A stretch of DNA of 64,000 bases from Peptostreptococcus sp. D1 (GTDB lineage Bacteria; Bacillota; Clostridia; Peptostreptococcales; Peptostreptococcaceae): positions 62,001 to 126,000 of the forward strand of contig NZ_FONP01000003.1 of NCBI RefSeq assembly GCF_900112955.1. Direction: 5' to 3'. The notes beneath the pieces were generated by a model. That model did not search any database. It worked only from the letters and a program-made list of their open reading frames with translations, and was not told the DNA's origin. Below, one piece after another: positions 28,426 through 36,692 of the stretch. Positions within the stretch are counted from its first letter, which is position 1; the number at the start of each line of letters is the position of its first letter. A program made the position numbers and the translations under genes.

Positions 28426-29313
28426 ATGGATAACAAATTATCCTATTTAAGAGTAATATTAACCGAAGAAAGCAATTTTTCTTTTCTTTATTTAAAATCT
28501 AATGTTGGATCAGTTGTCATTGATCAAGATAGGCAAGCGATGAAAATTGACGATTTCAAAAAAATAATTGAATATTTCGTAAAGCGTGGTTTGAAAAAAA
28601 TAAAATTCGTTGGTGGAGAGCCACTGCTTTATAGAGGCTTGTCGGAATTAGTGGAATACTCAAAGGAATTGGGCATTGAGGAAATTGGCATTACTACAAA
28701 TGGAATTGGATTGGCTACAAGGATAATTGAATTAAAAGCAAAAGGGCTTACAAATGTCAATATTTCATTGGATTCATTAAAAGAATACAGATATCAAGCA
28801 CTGACAGGCGGTGGCAATTTAAAGGAAGTATTTTTATCGATTGATGCTTGCATTGCTGCAGATATCAATTTAAAAATTAACTGCGTTGCCATAAAAGGCT
28901 TTAATGACGATGAGCTTCTTGATTTTATGAAAATGACTATAAATAACTATATTGATATAAGATTAATTGAGCTTCTGCCTTATGGCCTTGATAAAGGGGT
29001 TTTTGATAGGGGATATTTGGACATAAGACAATTTCTTGAGTACAATGTCGAATCAGTATTAAAGGATAAAAAGGACTATCTCAGCGTTTCTGAATATTTT
29101 AGAATTGAAGGAGCAAAGGGAAGAATTGGAATAATTACAAAGGATTCAAGAGATCATAGGGATGATTTGCGAAGAATAAATGTCAGCAATAGAGGCTATA
29201 TGAATATTGGACCTGTTCAGAAGAATGAGTATTTTATAAAGAATATGCTTCAAGACAAGGAATTACTTGATGATTTAATTTATAAAGTGACTTCAAAAAT
29301 TGGTATAAAGTAG
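28426..29313 (+). CDS. MoaA-like radical-SAM-fold protein lacking all iron-sulfur cysteines
   Basis: Aligned by eye to MoaA (GTP 3',8-cyclase) it matches along its length: YLRVILTE near the N terminus, KFVGGEPLLYRGL (GGEP at 63-66), GITTNGIGLATR, NISLDSL, IRLIELLPYG, and GRIGIITKDS at the C-terminal domain. The cluster motif CxxxCxxC is replaced by Ser16, Phe20 and Leu23 (EESNFSFLYL). The C-terminal second-cluster cysteines are also gone: the region reads DHRDDLRRINVSNRGYMNIG, and the C-terminal Gly-Gly of MoaA is missing. It therefore cannot bind either cluster as MoaA does. Its 295 residues are slightly short of MoaA. It is cotranscribed with the RelA/SpoT protein. A GTP-binding or regulatory pseudoenzyme is my inference. 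Confidence 0.85.
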   Translation: MDNKLSYLRVILTEESNFSFLYLKSNVGSVVIDQDRQAMKIDDFKKIIEYFVKRGLKKIKFVGGEPLLYRGLSELVEYSKELGIEEIGITTNGIGLATRIIELKAKGLTNVNISLDSLKEYRYQALTGGGNLKEVFLSIDACIAADINLKINCVAIKGFNDDELLDFMKMTINNYIDIRLIELLPYGLDKGVFDRGYLDIRQFLEYNVESVLKDKKDYLSVSEYFRIEGAKGRIGIITKDSRDHRDDLRRINVSNRGYMNIGPVQKNEYFIKNMLQDKELLDDLIYKVTSKIGIK

Positions 29314-29339
29314 CTTTGAAATAGATTACAAATGCTGTG

Positions 29340-29375
29340 AAAATAAAAACAAAAAATATTTTTTGTTTTTATTTT
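29340..29375. repeat. Perfect 36-bp AT-rich palindrome, probable terminator
   Basis: Two 18-bp arms (29340-29357 and 29358-29375) are perfect reverse complements with no spacer; all bases but one C and one G are A or T. It lies 27 bp after the MoaA-like stop, and the right arm is T-rich, so it can act as a hairpin terminator. Confidence 0.75.
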
Positions 29376-29465
29376 TATGTTTTCATGTTATTATAATATT
29401 AAGGCTTTATTTATTGATAAAAAAATATAAAAAATGTAAAAAATAATTTAAGTTGAGGTGTAAAT

Positions 29466-31097
29466 ATGAATGTAGCTGTTTACCTAATCGGAGGGTTAGG
29501 TATGTTCCTTTATGGGATGAATGTCATGGGTGACGGTCTTCAAAAAGTTGCGGGTGAGAAACTTAAACGTATTATAGAGATGCTGACTACCAACAAACTT
29601 ATGGGTGTTTTAGTTGGTACAATCGTGACTGCTATTATACAAAGCTCTAGTGCAACTACTGTGATGACGGTTGGTTTTGTTAATGCTGGAATAATGACAT
29701 TAAAGCAAGCAATCGGTATAATTATGGGTGCAAATATTGGTACGACAGTAACTGCACAATTGGTATCATTTAGTATTGAAAAATATGCACCGATTGCAAT
29801 TGGATTGGGTATGATTATGTGGTTCTTCACAAAAAAGAAGCACGTAAAAGATTTGGCAGAAATACTTATAGGATTTGGTATTCTATTCGTCGGTATGTCG
29901 TTTATGAAGGATGCTGCAGCTCCAGTATCAGAAATGCAAAAAGTGCACGATGCGATTTTAGCGTTAAGTAGAAATCCGATTTTGGGAATAATTGCCGGAT
30001 TTTTGATAACAGGCACAATTCAGAGCTCAAGTGCATCGATTGGTATTTTGATTGTTTTGGCATCTCAAGGCTTATTGCCGATAACTGCAGCATTGCCAAT
30101 TCTATATGGTGATAACATAGGTACTTGTGTAACATCGTTATTGTCGACAATTGGTGCGAGCAGAAACGCAAGAAGAGTAGCTATTATTCATCTTATTTTT
30201 AATGTTATGGGTACCTTGCTATTTATTGTTGTATTGAGTAAACCAATTATTTCTCTTGTCACAACAATGGATCCGACAAATGTCCCTAGACAGATAGCGA
30301 ATGCACATACTTTGTTTAACCTAGTAAATGTTTGTATTTTGTTTCCGTTTTCTAATTATTTGCTAAAGCTTGCATATAAATTAGTTCCTGTTTCTGTTGA
30401 TGATGAGGAAGAAGAAAGAATAAATACAACCAAATTCCTTGATGAAAGAATATTGGAAACGCCATCAATTGCACTTTCAAATACTGTTGATGAAGTGATA
30501 AGAATGGCAAGCAGATCTACTAGATCATTGAATGCATCTTATGAGTCCATTAAAAATAAGGATATGGATTTGGTGGCGAAATCATTTGAATATGAGAAAA
30601 TTATTAATAAGCTGCAAATTGATATTACGAATTTCTTGTTTAAATTGACTACAAGAAATCTAAGTGATATCGAGAGAATAAAGACTGATGTATTGTTCCA
30701 TATTGTCAATGATATTGAAAGAGTTGGGGATCATGCCGAAAATCTGGCTGAAATTTCAGGATTCTTAAATGAAAGGAAGCTAAGCTTTTCAGATGAGGCG
30801 AGTAGAGAATTGGATACATTATTTGGTATAGCTTCTAGCAACTTCTACGATAGTATCACAGCAATAAAAACCTATGATGAAGAACTGGCAAAGGAAATTG
30901 TTGAGAGAGAAACTGAGTTTGGAAGGCTTGAAAAGGAATATAGAAAAACTCATATGGATAGACTTCGCAAAGGCGATTGCACTGTAGAGGCAGGAATATA
31001 TTTCTTGGATATTATTACAAATTTAGAAAGAATTTCTGACCATTCAATAAATATCATAGATGAAATGAATAGGATGAGAGGAAATATAACTATATAA
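29466..31097 (+). CDS. Na+/phosphate cotransporter family protein with C-terminal PhoU-like domain
   Basis: A 543-residue membrane protein of the PNaS/NptA family. Two inverted repeats of the transport domain each carry the QSSSA signature (IIQSSSATTVMTVG near residue 57 and TIQSSSASIGILI near 183), with eight or more membrane segments up to about residue 300. Residues 340-540 form a cytosolic helical bundle related to PhoU (IVNDIERVGDHAENLAE and NLERISDHSINI, the two metal-binding E-R-x-x-D-H motifs). It likely moves inorganic phosphate with Na+. It starts at ATG after TTGAGGTGTAAAT. It is monocistronic, with a terminator after it. Confidence 0.93.
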   Translation: MNVAVYLIGGLGMFLYGMNVMGDGLQKVAGEKLKRIIEMLTTNKLMGVLVGTIVTAIIQSSSATTVMTVGFVNAGIMTLKQAIGIIMGANIGTTVTAQLVSFSIEKYAPIAIGLGMIMWFFTKKKHVKDLAEILIGFGILFVGMSFMKDAAAPVSEMQKVHDAILALSRNPILGIIAGFLITGTIQSSSASIGILIVLASQGLLPITAALPILYGDNIGTCVTSLLSTIGASRNARRVAIIHLIFNVMGTLLFIVVLSKPIISLVTTMDPTNVPRQIANAHTLFNLVNVCILFPFSNYLLKLAYKLVPVSVDDEEEERINTTKFLDERILETPSIALSNTVDEVIRMASRSTRSLNASYESIKNKDMDLVAKSFEYEKIINKLQIDITNFLFKLTTRNLSDIERIKTDVLFHIVNDIERVGDHAENLAEISGFLNERKLSFSDEASRELDTLFGIASSNFYDSITAIKTYDEELAKEIVERETEFGRLEKEYRKTHMDRLRKGDCTVEAGIYFLDIITNLERISDHSINIIDEMNRMRGNITI

Positions 31098-31117
31098 TCA
31101 ATCATAAAATAAAAAAT

Positions 31118-31167
31118 AGGTTTGGAGCATTCAAGTCATATTAATAGGAGTGTTTCGAGCCTTTTTT
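31118..31167 (+). terminator. Terminator after the Na/Pi transporter gene
   Basis: AGGTTTGGAGCATTC pairs along its full length, using several G-U pairs, with GAGTGTTTCGAGCCT, followed by TTTTT. Confidence 0.7.
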
Positions 31168-31231
31168 GATTTAAAGGGAAGTACTGATTTGAAGTCGTAT
31201 TTGAATAGACTGCCAAATTTCGGAGGTAAAG

Positions 31232-32305
31232 ATGAGTAAGGAAACAATCACTAAAAAAACTATAATCACAAACAAGACTGATTATAAAAAAGCTCCAAAA
31301 ATAGAGCTACATTGTCATTTAGATGGCTCATTAAGACCGGAAAGTGTGTTAGACGAGTTAAAAGCAATTGAATATGCAAATATTGATTTGGATGTGGATA
31401 AGATAAGGGAATTACTGATCGTTCCCCCAAATTGTAGTTCTTTAATTGAATATCTAAGCTGCTTTGAGCTTCCACTCAAAGCAATGCAGAGGAAAAGTTC
31501 AATTGAGAGATTCACGTATGAGGTGTTTCAAGATGCCAGCGAGGAAAATGTCAAGTATCTCGAACTAAGGTTTGCTCCTATCCTTCACACTAGGATGGGG
31601 CTATCCTTGGATGAGATTATCGAATCGTCAATAAATGGCATGAATAAGGCAAAAGCTGATTTTGATATCGAGGGTGGTATTATTTTATGCTGTATGAAAA
31701 ATTATTCGGAAAAATCAGCAATCGATACAATAAAAGCTGGAGAAAAATTCATTGGTAATGGAGTAGTAGGTGTAGATTTGGCAGGTCCAGAGGATGAGGG
31801 ATTTGCAAAAAAATTTATTGAGCCAATGAAGCTTGCACGGAAGCTTGGTTATAATATTACCATTCATGCAGGTGAAGCAGCGTCTGGCAAAAATGTATAT
31901 GATGCTATTACATTGCTAGGAGCTCAGAGGATAGGTCACGGAATAAGGATAAATGATAACAAAGCTGCATATGATATCGTAAAGAAAAGTAATGCTTTGC
32001 TAGAGGTTTGCCCGATTAGCAATGTAGATACGAATACTGTTGAAAATATTAATTTACATCCTGTTTTTGACTATTTGAAGGATGGAATAAATATTTCAAT
32101 AAACACCGATAATAGAACGGTATCAAACACGACGATGACAAAAGAATTGAATTTAATTGACTCTGTATTTGGACTGGATATGGACTCATATAAAAAAATA
32201 TACTATAATACAGTGGAGAGTTCATTTGCTTCAGATGAAGTTAAGTGCCGATTAAAACGGAATTTTGAAGAATATTACCATGAGCTCTTGGTATCTAAGA
32301 AATAA
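31232..32305 (+). CDS. add: Adenosine deaminase
   Basis: Zn-dependent hydrolytic deamination of adenosine to inosine in purine salvage. The 357-residue TIM-barrel protein has the metal motif HCHLDGS (about residues 26-32), the catalytic HAGEAAS (His-Ala-Gly-Glu), QRIGHGIR, CPISNVDT and the final metal Asp in INTDNRTVSN. The Asn after the Asp is the usual Clostridia variant. It starts at ATG after CGGAGGTAAAG. The Mrp gene begins 28 bp downstream, so the two are probably one transcript. Confidence 0.94.
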   Translation: MSKETITKKTIITNKTDYKKAPKIELHCHLDGSLRPESVLDELKAIEYANIDLDVDKIRELLIVPPNCSSLIEYLSCFELPLKAMQRKSSIERFTYEVFQDASEENVKYLELRFAPILHTRMGLSLDEIIESSINGMNKAKADFDIEGGIILCCMKNYSEKSAIDTIKAGEKFIGNGVVGVDLAGPEDEGFAKKFIEPMKLARKLGYNITIHAGEAASGKNVYDAITLLGAQRIGHGIRINDNKAAYDIVKKSNALLEVCPISNVDTNTVENINLHPVFDYLKDGINISINTDNRTVSNTTMTKELNLIDSVFGLDMDSYKKIYYNTVESSFASDEVKCRLKRNFEEYYHELLVSKK

Positions 32306-32333
32306 AAATCATATTAAAATTGGAGGTAGCTTT

Positions 32334-33167
32334 ATGAGTGAGATAAACGAAAATACAGCGATGGGTAACAGTGGTTCACCAAATAATGACAATTCTAATA
32401 AAATAAAAAATATAATCGGTGTAATGAGCGGTAAGGGTGGAGTAGGAAAATCGACTGTAACAACTCTCATTGCAAGAGAATTAAACAATAAGGGCTTTAG
32501 GGTTGGAATACTAGATGCTGATATAACTGGACCAAGTATTCCTAGATTAATGAATATGGAGGATATTAGAGCCTTTTCTTCAAATAATTCAATAATACCT
32601 GTCGTTTCAGATGAAGGTATAAAGATGATTTCTTTAAATTTTTTGATAGAAGATGAAAATTCACCAGTAATTTGGAGAGGTCCAATGATAGGTAACATAG
32701 TTCAGCAGTTTTATAATGATGTATTATGGGAAGAGCTAGACTATTTGTTAATCGATATGCCTCCTGGAACTGGAGATGTTGCATTGACAGTTATGCAATC
32801 AATACCATTGACTGGAATAGTGATGGTATCAATACCTCAGAATTTAGTTTCTATGATTGTTGCAAAGGCTGTTAATATGGCAAATCAGTTAAAGGTTCCA
32901 GTGATTGGACTGGTACAGAATATGAGCTATGTCAAATGTCCTGGATGTTCAGAGAAAATTGAAATATTTGAAGCTCCTGAAATGGAATTATTCCTTAGAA
33001 AAATGAATTTGGAATTACTTGGTGAGCTTCCGATGACAAAAGAAATAATTAATTACAGCATAGCTAATGATACTTTGAGTGATGATATAAAGAATACAGT
33101 CGAAGCTATGACTGAAAAGATAGAGGTATTTTGCAAGAAAAATAAACTCAGAATGTTTTTGAGATAG
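32334..33167 (+). CDS. Mrp/NBP35-family P-loop ATPase, iron-sulfur carrier
   Basis: A cytosolic ATPase of the Mrp/ApbC/NBP35 group, which binds and delivers 4Fe-4S clusters. The 277-residue protein has the deviant Walker A GKGGVGKST (about residues 31-39), ILDADITGPSIPRL, the switch DMPPGTGD and the cluster-binding CPGC (CxxC) near 205-208. The frame is open upstream into the add gene, but ATG 32334, with TTGGAGGTAGCTTT before it, is the start. A short Asn/Ser-rich tail (residues 2-24) precedes the domain. The MIP18-like DUF59 domain of longer Mrp proteins is absent. Confidence 0.93.
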   Translation: MSEINENTAMGNSGSPNNDNSNKIKNIIGVMSGKGGVGKSTVTTLIARELNNKGFRVGILDADITGPSIPRLMNMEDIRAFSSNNSIIPVVSDEGIKMISLNFLIEDENSPVIWRGPMIGNIVQQFYNDVLWEELDYLLIDMPPGTGDVALTVMQSIPLTGIVMVSIPQNLVSMIVAKAVNMANQLKVPVIGLVQNMSYVKCPGCSEKIEIFEAPEMELFLRKMNLELLGELPMTKEIINYSIANDTLSDDIKNTVEAMTEKIEVFCKKNKLRMFLR

Positions 33168-33191
33168 AAACATTTTCTATATAAAAATAAA

Positions 33192-33227
33192 AGCTATAAT
33201 GGATGGTTAATACCATCCATTATAGCT
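33192..33227. terminator. Perfect 15-bp hairpin between convergent mrp and the Sm-like gene
   Basis: AGCTATAATGGATGG (33192-33206) and CCATCCATTATAGCT (33213-33227) pair perfectly around TTAATA. On the minus strand it is followed by a T-rich tract (TTTTATTTTTAT), so it best serves as terminator of the 33243-33518 gene; on the plus strand the tail is weak. Confidence 0.75.
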
Positions 33228-33242
33228 AGATAGTTAGTAATA

Positions 33243-33518
33243 CTATAGTTTTTTGATCGATTTTATCGAACTAACAGGAATATAAAGCATTTCCTTTCTA
33301 GTATCATTTTTACCACCGATAGCATCTTTCTTTTCTTTGTCCAAGTGTGTCACAGAAAGCGTTAGAGAGATATTATCATAATCAGCAATTACACCATAAA
33401 GCTTCGATTTTGTGAGATATGTATTCACTTCCACAAAATCATCTAAATGATCCTTGATAAATTCGTGAAAGGTTACATTTGCGACTGTTTTTTTAAATTT
33501 TTGTGTTTGATTACGCAT
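33243..33518 (-). CDS. Small Sm-like (Hfq-fold?) protein of unknown function
   Basis: A 91-residue soluble protein. After a helical N terminus (FHEFIKDHLDDFV), the segment VEVNTYLTKSKLYGVIADYDNISLTL-like stretch (about residues 29-54) has the spacing and Gly/Asp positions of an Sm1 motif (strand, x-G-x-I-x-x-Y-D-N, strand). The C-terminal EMLYIPVSSIKSI resembles the Sm2 strand followed by its serine/isoleucine turn. An Lys/Asp-rich insert of about 20 residues separates them. Family membership is suggested by pattern only. The ATG follows GAAGGGAGAGACCGTTA. It is alone on the minus strand between mrp and the Nudix gene. Confidence 0.6.
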   Translation of the reverse strand: MRNQTQKFKKTVANVTFHEFIKDHLDDFVEVNTYLTKSKLYGVIADYDNISLTLSVTHLDKEKKDAIGGKNDTRKEMLYIPVSSIKSIKKL

Positions 33519-33630
33519 TAACGGTCTCTCCCTTCAAAAACAAATAATTTCAAATAAAATATAAAAATATATATTCTTATTTCAATTATATACCCATTGG
33601 AAGAATATGTAAATAATTTAAGGAGAAAAA

Positions 33631-34242
33631 ATGAAATTAGAAAATAAAAAAAATGAAATAATAAATCTTGAGGTCATCTTCAAATCAAAATTTCTTAATT
33701 TATTTAAGGTGATATATAAAACGCACTTAGGAAACGAAAAGTACTGGATAGTTGCATCAAGAAAGACTGTCGATTCATATAAAAAGCTTATTTTCGAGAA
33801 AGATACTTACGAATCTGATGCTGTTGTAATTGTAGGGTATGATGATTCAGAGGATAGGCTGTTACTTATTAAAGAATTTAGAATACCAATAAATGACTAT
33901 ATTATATCACTTCCAGCGGGGTTAGTAGATTCAGGTGAGGATATTGAAAGTGCTGCAAAGAGAGAGCTTTTTGAAGAAACCGGACTCAAGCTTTACGATA
34001 TTGACTGTGAAAGATCTTTAAAGAAAACATATCCATCTGTAGGAATGTCAGACGAATCTATATCGATGCTGTTTGGCAAGGTAAAAGGCGAGATAAGTGA
34101 TAGAAACCAAGAAGAGAGTGAAAATATTGAACCTTTTTATGTAACGAGAGATGAAGCGAAAAAACTACTTTTGGAAAATCATAATTTTGATACAAAGGCG
34201 TGGTTGGTATTAAGAAGCTTTGCCGATGGAAATAAGCTTTAA
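33631..34242 (+). CDS. Nudix hydrolase, ADP-ribose pyrophosphatase-like
   Basis: A 203-residue Nudix protein. The Nudix box is complete and canonical: G-x5-E-x7-REL-x-EE-x-GL, running GLVDSGEDIESAAKREL then FEETGL (about residues 96-118). Such proteins of about 180-200 residues with an N-terminal beta domain hydrolyse ADP-ribose or similar nucleoside diphosphate derivatives. It starts at ATG after TTTAAGGAGAAAAA. The GIY-YIG gene starts 27 bp downstream. The exact substrate is not visible. Confidence 0.9.
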   Translation: MKLENKKNEIINLEVIFKSKFLNLFKVIYKTHLGNEKYWIVASRKTVDSYKKLIFEKDTYESDAVVIVGYDDSEDRLLLIKEFRIPINDYIISLPAGLVDSGEDIESAAKRELFEETGLKLYDIDCERSLKKTYPSVGMSDESISMLFGKVKGEISDRNQEESENIEPFYVTRDEAKKLLLENHNFDTKAWLVLRSFADGNKL

Positions 34243-34269
34243 AATATCATTAATGCTTGGAATAAAGCT

Positions 34270-34560
34270 ATGTTTACGTATATAATAAGATGTATGGACG
34301 ATTCTTTGTATTGTGGATATACAACTGATATTGATAGGAGAATAGAAGAACATAAAAAATCAATCGGATCAAAGTATGTTAGGGCAAAGAAGTATAAAAA
34401 AACAGAAATTGTTTTTCGGCTCAAATCTAAATGTGATGCTATGAAATTAGAAAAGAGGATAAAAAAGTTAAAAAAACAGGAAAAGGAAAAGTTAATAGCA
34501 GGTGATATATCATTGCTTTCTAGCTTTGAAATTGAATTTTCTATATACTTTTCGGAATAA
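34270..34560 (+). CDS. GIY-YIG domain protein (UPF0213/YazA-like)
   Basis: A 96-residue single-domain GIY-YIG family protein. The two signature halves read FTYIIRC and LYCGYTTDIDRRIEEH (residues 2-8 and 13-28), followed by SKYVRAKK. The rest is strongly basic (RIKKLKKQEKEKL). Relatives (YazA, YhbQ) have ill-defined roles in DNA processing or stress. The start ATG has the weak upstream sequence GGAATAAAGCT. It probably shares a transcript with the Nudix gene. Confidence 0.88.
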   Translation: MFTYIIRCMDDSLYCGYTTDIDRRIEEHKKSIGSKYVRAKKYKKTEIVFRLKSKCDAMKLEKRIKKLKKQEKEKLIAGDISLLSSFEIEFSIYFSE

Positions 34561-34643
34561 TGACAACAGGAAGTATAAAACAAGCTTATATGAGGGTCAT
34601 TTTAGATTTATAAAAATTTTCTATAAAAAATAAAAAAACAATA

Positions 34644-34705
34644 TTGACATTTTAAATGTACTATAGGTATAATACACTTAAAGGTGTACTACATCTATAG
34701 TACAT
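34644..34705 (+). promoter_or_regulatory. Promoter with palindromic operator for the GntR/ABC operon
   Basis: TTGACA (34644-34649), an 18-bp spacer, and TATAAT (34668-34673). A perfect inverted repeat, ATGTACTATAG (34656-34666) and CTATAGTACAT (34695-34705), brackets the -10 box and likely transcription start. A smaller inner repeat, TACAC/GTGTA, lies at 34673-34688. This is the expected layout for autoregulation by the GntR-type protein encoded next. Confidence 0.8.
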
Positions 34706-34729
34706 TTTTGCTTGAGAGGAGGGAAGGCT

Positions 34730-35161
34730 TTGTATAAATCGATCAAATTTAATAATAATTCACCTATATATTTGCAAATAACTAAAAACTTTGAAGCGAT
34801 GGTTTTTGTAGGAAAACTGGTATCTGGTGATGTAATTCCTTCAAGAAGAGAGTTGGCAGCAGAGCTCAAGGTAAATTTGAATACCGTTCAAAAAGCATAT
34901 TCATATATGGAGGATATTGGATTAATATGTACGGAAAAGAATAGACTCAGTAAAATTACTAATGATTTATCTGTAATTTCGGAATTGAAGAAGCAGTATA
35001 TTAAAGAACCGGTAATCGATTTTATTAGAACGATGAAATCAATAAATACAGAAAAAAGCGAAGTGATTCAATTAATCGATTATTATTATGACAACTTTGA
35101 TGAAATATATGAAGGGGGAGAGATAGATGATACAAGTAAGAAACTTGACGAAAAAATATAG
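34730..35161 (+). CDS. GntR-family transcriptional regulator, YtrA subfamily
   Basis: A 143-residue DNA-binding protein with an N-terminal winged helix: NSPIYLQITKNFEAMVFVGKL, then GDVIPSRRELAAEL and VNLNTVQKAYSYMEDIGLI (the recognition helix region). The C-terminal tail is short and helical, as in YtrA-type regulators that repress cell-envelope ABC operons. I chose TTG 34730, which has GAGAGGAGGG seven bases upstream, over an in-frame TTG inside that site at 34712. The gene overlaps the ABC ATPase by 35 bp. Its probable operator is the palindrome at 34656-34705. Confidence 0.88.
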   Translation: MYKSIKFNNNSPIYLQITKNFEAMVFVGKLVSGDVIPSRRELAAELKVNLNTVQKAYSYMEDIGLICTEKNRLSKITNDLSVISELKKQYIKEPVIDFIRTMKSINTEKSEVIQLIDYYYDNFDEIYEGGEIDDTSKKLDEKI

Positions 35162-35846
35162 AAAGCCATTGATAAATAAAAGGAAATATGTCGATTATGC
35201 GCTGGATAATGTAAGTTTAACCATAGCTGAGGGCAAGATTACTGCTATTTTAGGCATTAACGGAGCGGGGAAATCGACTTTATTAAAATGCTTGGCAGGT
35301 ATAATAAAACCAAATTCTGGCTCAATAATCATTGATGACAAGCCAATAAATAGCTTTGTAAATAATCATTTAATATTTGTTCCAGATACTGAGACACATT
35401 TTCCAGGATTTACAGTAGGACAAATGATAGCTTTTTATAAGGATTTTTATCCGAGCTGGAATGATGAAAAAGCAGAGGATATGATGAATTTTTTTAATAT
35501 AAAAAGAGAAGATATTATAGACAATCTTTCAAAAGGAAATATTGCGAAGGTCAAGTTAATGCTAGCTTTTTCACTTGATTTGAAGTATATACTTCTAGAC
35601 GAACCCTTTAGTGGAATAGATATATTTAAGAGAGAAGAGTTTGTAAGCTTAATAGCAAAATATATGAATGAAAACCAGTCTGTTGTATTCACTACTCATG
35701 AAATAAGTGAAATAGAATCTATTGTTGATCATGTATTCATTTTAAGTGATGGAAGGATTGTCAGCAGCTTTGATGCAGAAGAAATGAGATATTTAGAGGG
35801 TAAATCAATACTTCAAAAATTGAGAGAGGTGACTTTTAATGAGTAA
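35127..35846 (+). CDS. ABC transporter ATP-binding protein (YtrB-like)
   Basis: A 239-residue ATPase subunit. Walker A is GINGAGKST (about residues 43-51), the signature motif is the divergent LSKGNIAKVKL, Walker B is YILLDEPFSG, and the switch His is in TTHEISEIE. It starts at ATG within the GntR coding sequence after GAAGGGGGAGAGATAG. It overlaps the next permease by 8 bp. In the YtrBCDEF-type arrangement such pumps are induced by antibiotics that bind the cell wall. That role here is by analogy only. Confidence 0.92.
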   Translation: MIQVRNLTKKYRKPLINKRKYVDYALDNVSLTIAEGKITAILGINGAGKSTLLKCLAGIIKPNSGSIIIDDKPINSFVNNHLIFVPDTETHFPGFTVGQMIAFYKDFYPSWNDEKAEDMMNFFNIKREDIIDNLSKGNIAKVKLMLAFSLDLKYILLDEPFSGIDIFKREEFVSLIAKYMNENQSVVFTTHEISEIESIVDHVFILSDGRIVSSFDAEEMRYLEGKSILQKLREVTFNE

Positions 35847-36678
35847 TTTCTACAAGCTTATTACAATTAACCTTAAAAGAGATAAAGCATTGCTGGTATT
35901 TGCATCTCTACTGGGATTTTTAATTTCAGGAGTGTTCACTTTTATTATTTGCCTTATTTCAAATTATAATATGCAAAATTTTTTGGCAACAAGTGAATCT
36001 ATTGTAAATAATCAGAATGTCGGACAAATTATAATGCCAAATATTTTGATTGGTTTAATACCGTTTATTCTGGTGCTTCTTTGTATTTTATTTATTGTTA
36101 TAGCAAGCCATAGCAGATTATACAATGATGACGGGTCAACATATATGATGATTCAGCTTCCCGTCAGAAAGGAATATCATTGTTTTATCTTCTTTTTAGA
36201 AATTACGGTGTTTATGATAATACAGTATATTGTAGCATACCTATGCTTATTTATTTACTTTAAATATTTGATGCATATTTTGGCACAATATGGAGCATTT
36301 TATCAATTTACTTTATTTGATGATGTTTCAGGCTTTGGCGATTTTGTTATTAAAATAAGAAATTACAATACAGTTTTTTGTATACTTGAAGATTTTGTGT
36401 ACAGAATATTGGTTACGATACCTGCTATAGCTGCGTTTTTTATGTTTATGATGATAAACGTTTATAAGTATGGAAAAAAATTTCTAATAGCATTATTTAT
36501 AATAATATTATTTGTTGTAGTATTTTCTCCGGTATTAAAGCTAACACAAATATTATATTATGGATTGGTAATACTGATTGCTCCTTTAGATAGAGGGAGC
36601 CTGATAAACTCGCTTGCTTTATTGATTGGATATTTGTTTTATTCAATGTATTTTTACAAGAATAAGCTGGATTTTTAG
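35839..36678 (+). CDS. ABC transporter permease, membrane subunit 1
   Basis: A 279-residue integral membrane protein with about six hydrophobic helices and few charged residues between them. There is no recognisable specific motif. The gene overlaps the ATPase gene by 8 bp with GAGAGGTGACTTTTA as ribosome binding site, and is followed 14 bp later by a second permease. The operon position and topology support an ABC-2-like permease for the YtrB-type ATPase. Confidence 0.8.
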   Translation: MSNFYKLITINLKRDKALLVFASLLGFLISGVFTFIICLISNYNMQNFLATSESIVNNQNVGQIIMPNILIGLIPFILVLLCILFIVIASHSRLYNDDGSTYMMIQLPVRKEYHCFIFFLEITVFMIIQYIVAYLCLFIYFKYLMHILAQYGAFYQFTLFDDVSGFGDFVIKIRNYNTVFCILEDFVYRILVTIPAIAAFFMFMMINVYKYGKKFLIALFIIILFVVVFSPVLKLTQILYYGLVILIAPLDRGSLINSLALLIGYLFYSMYFYKNKLDF

Positions 36679-36692
36679 TAGGGGGTAATAAT

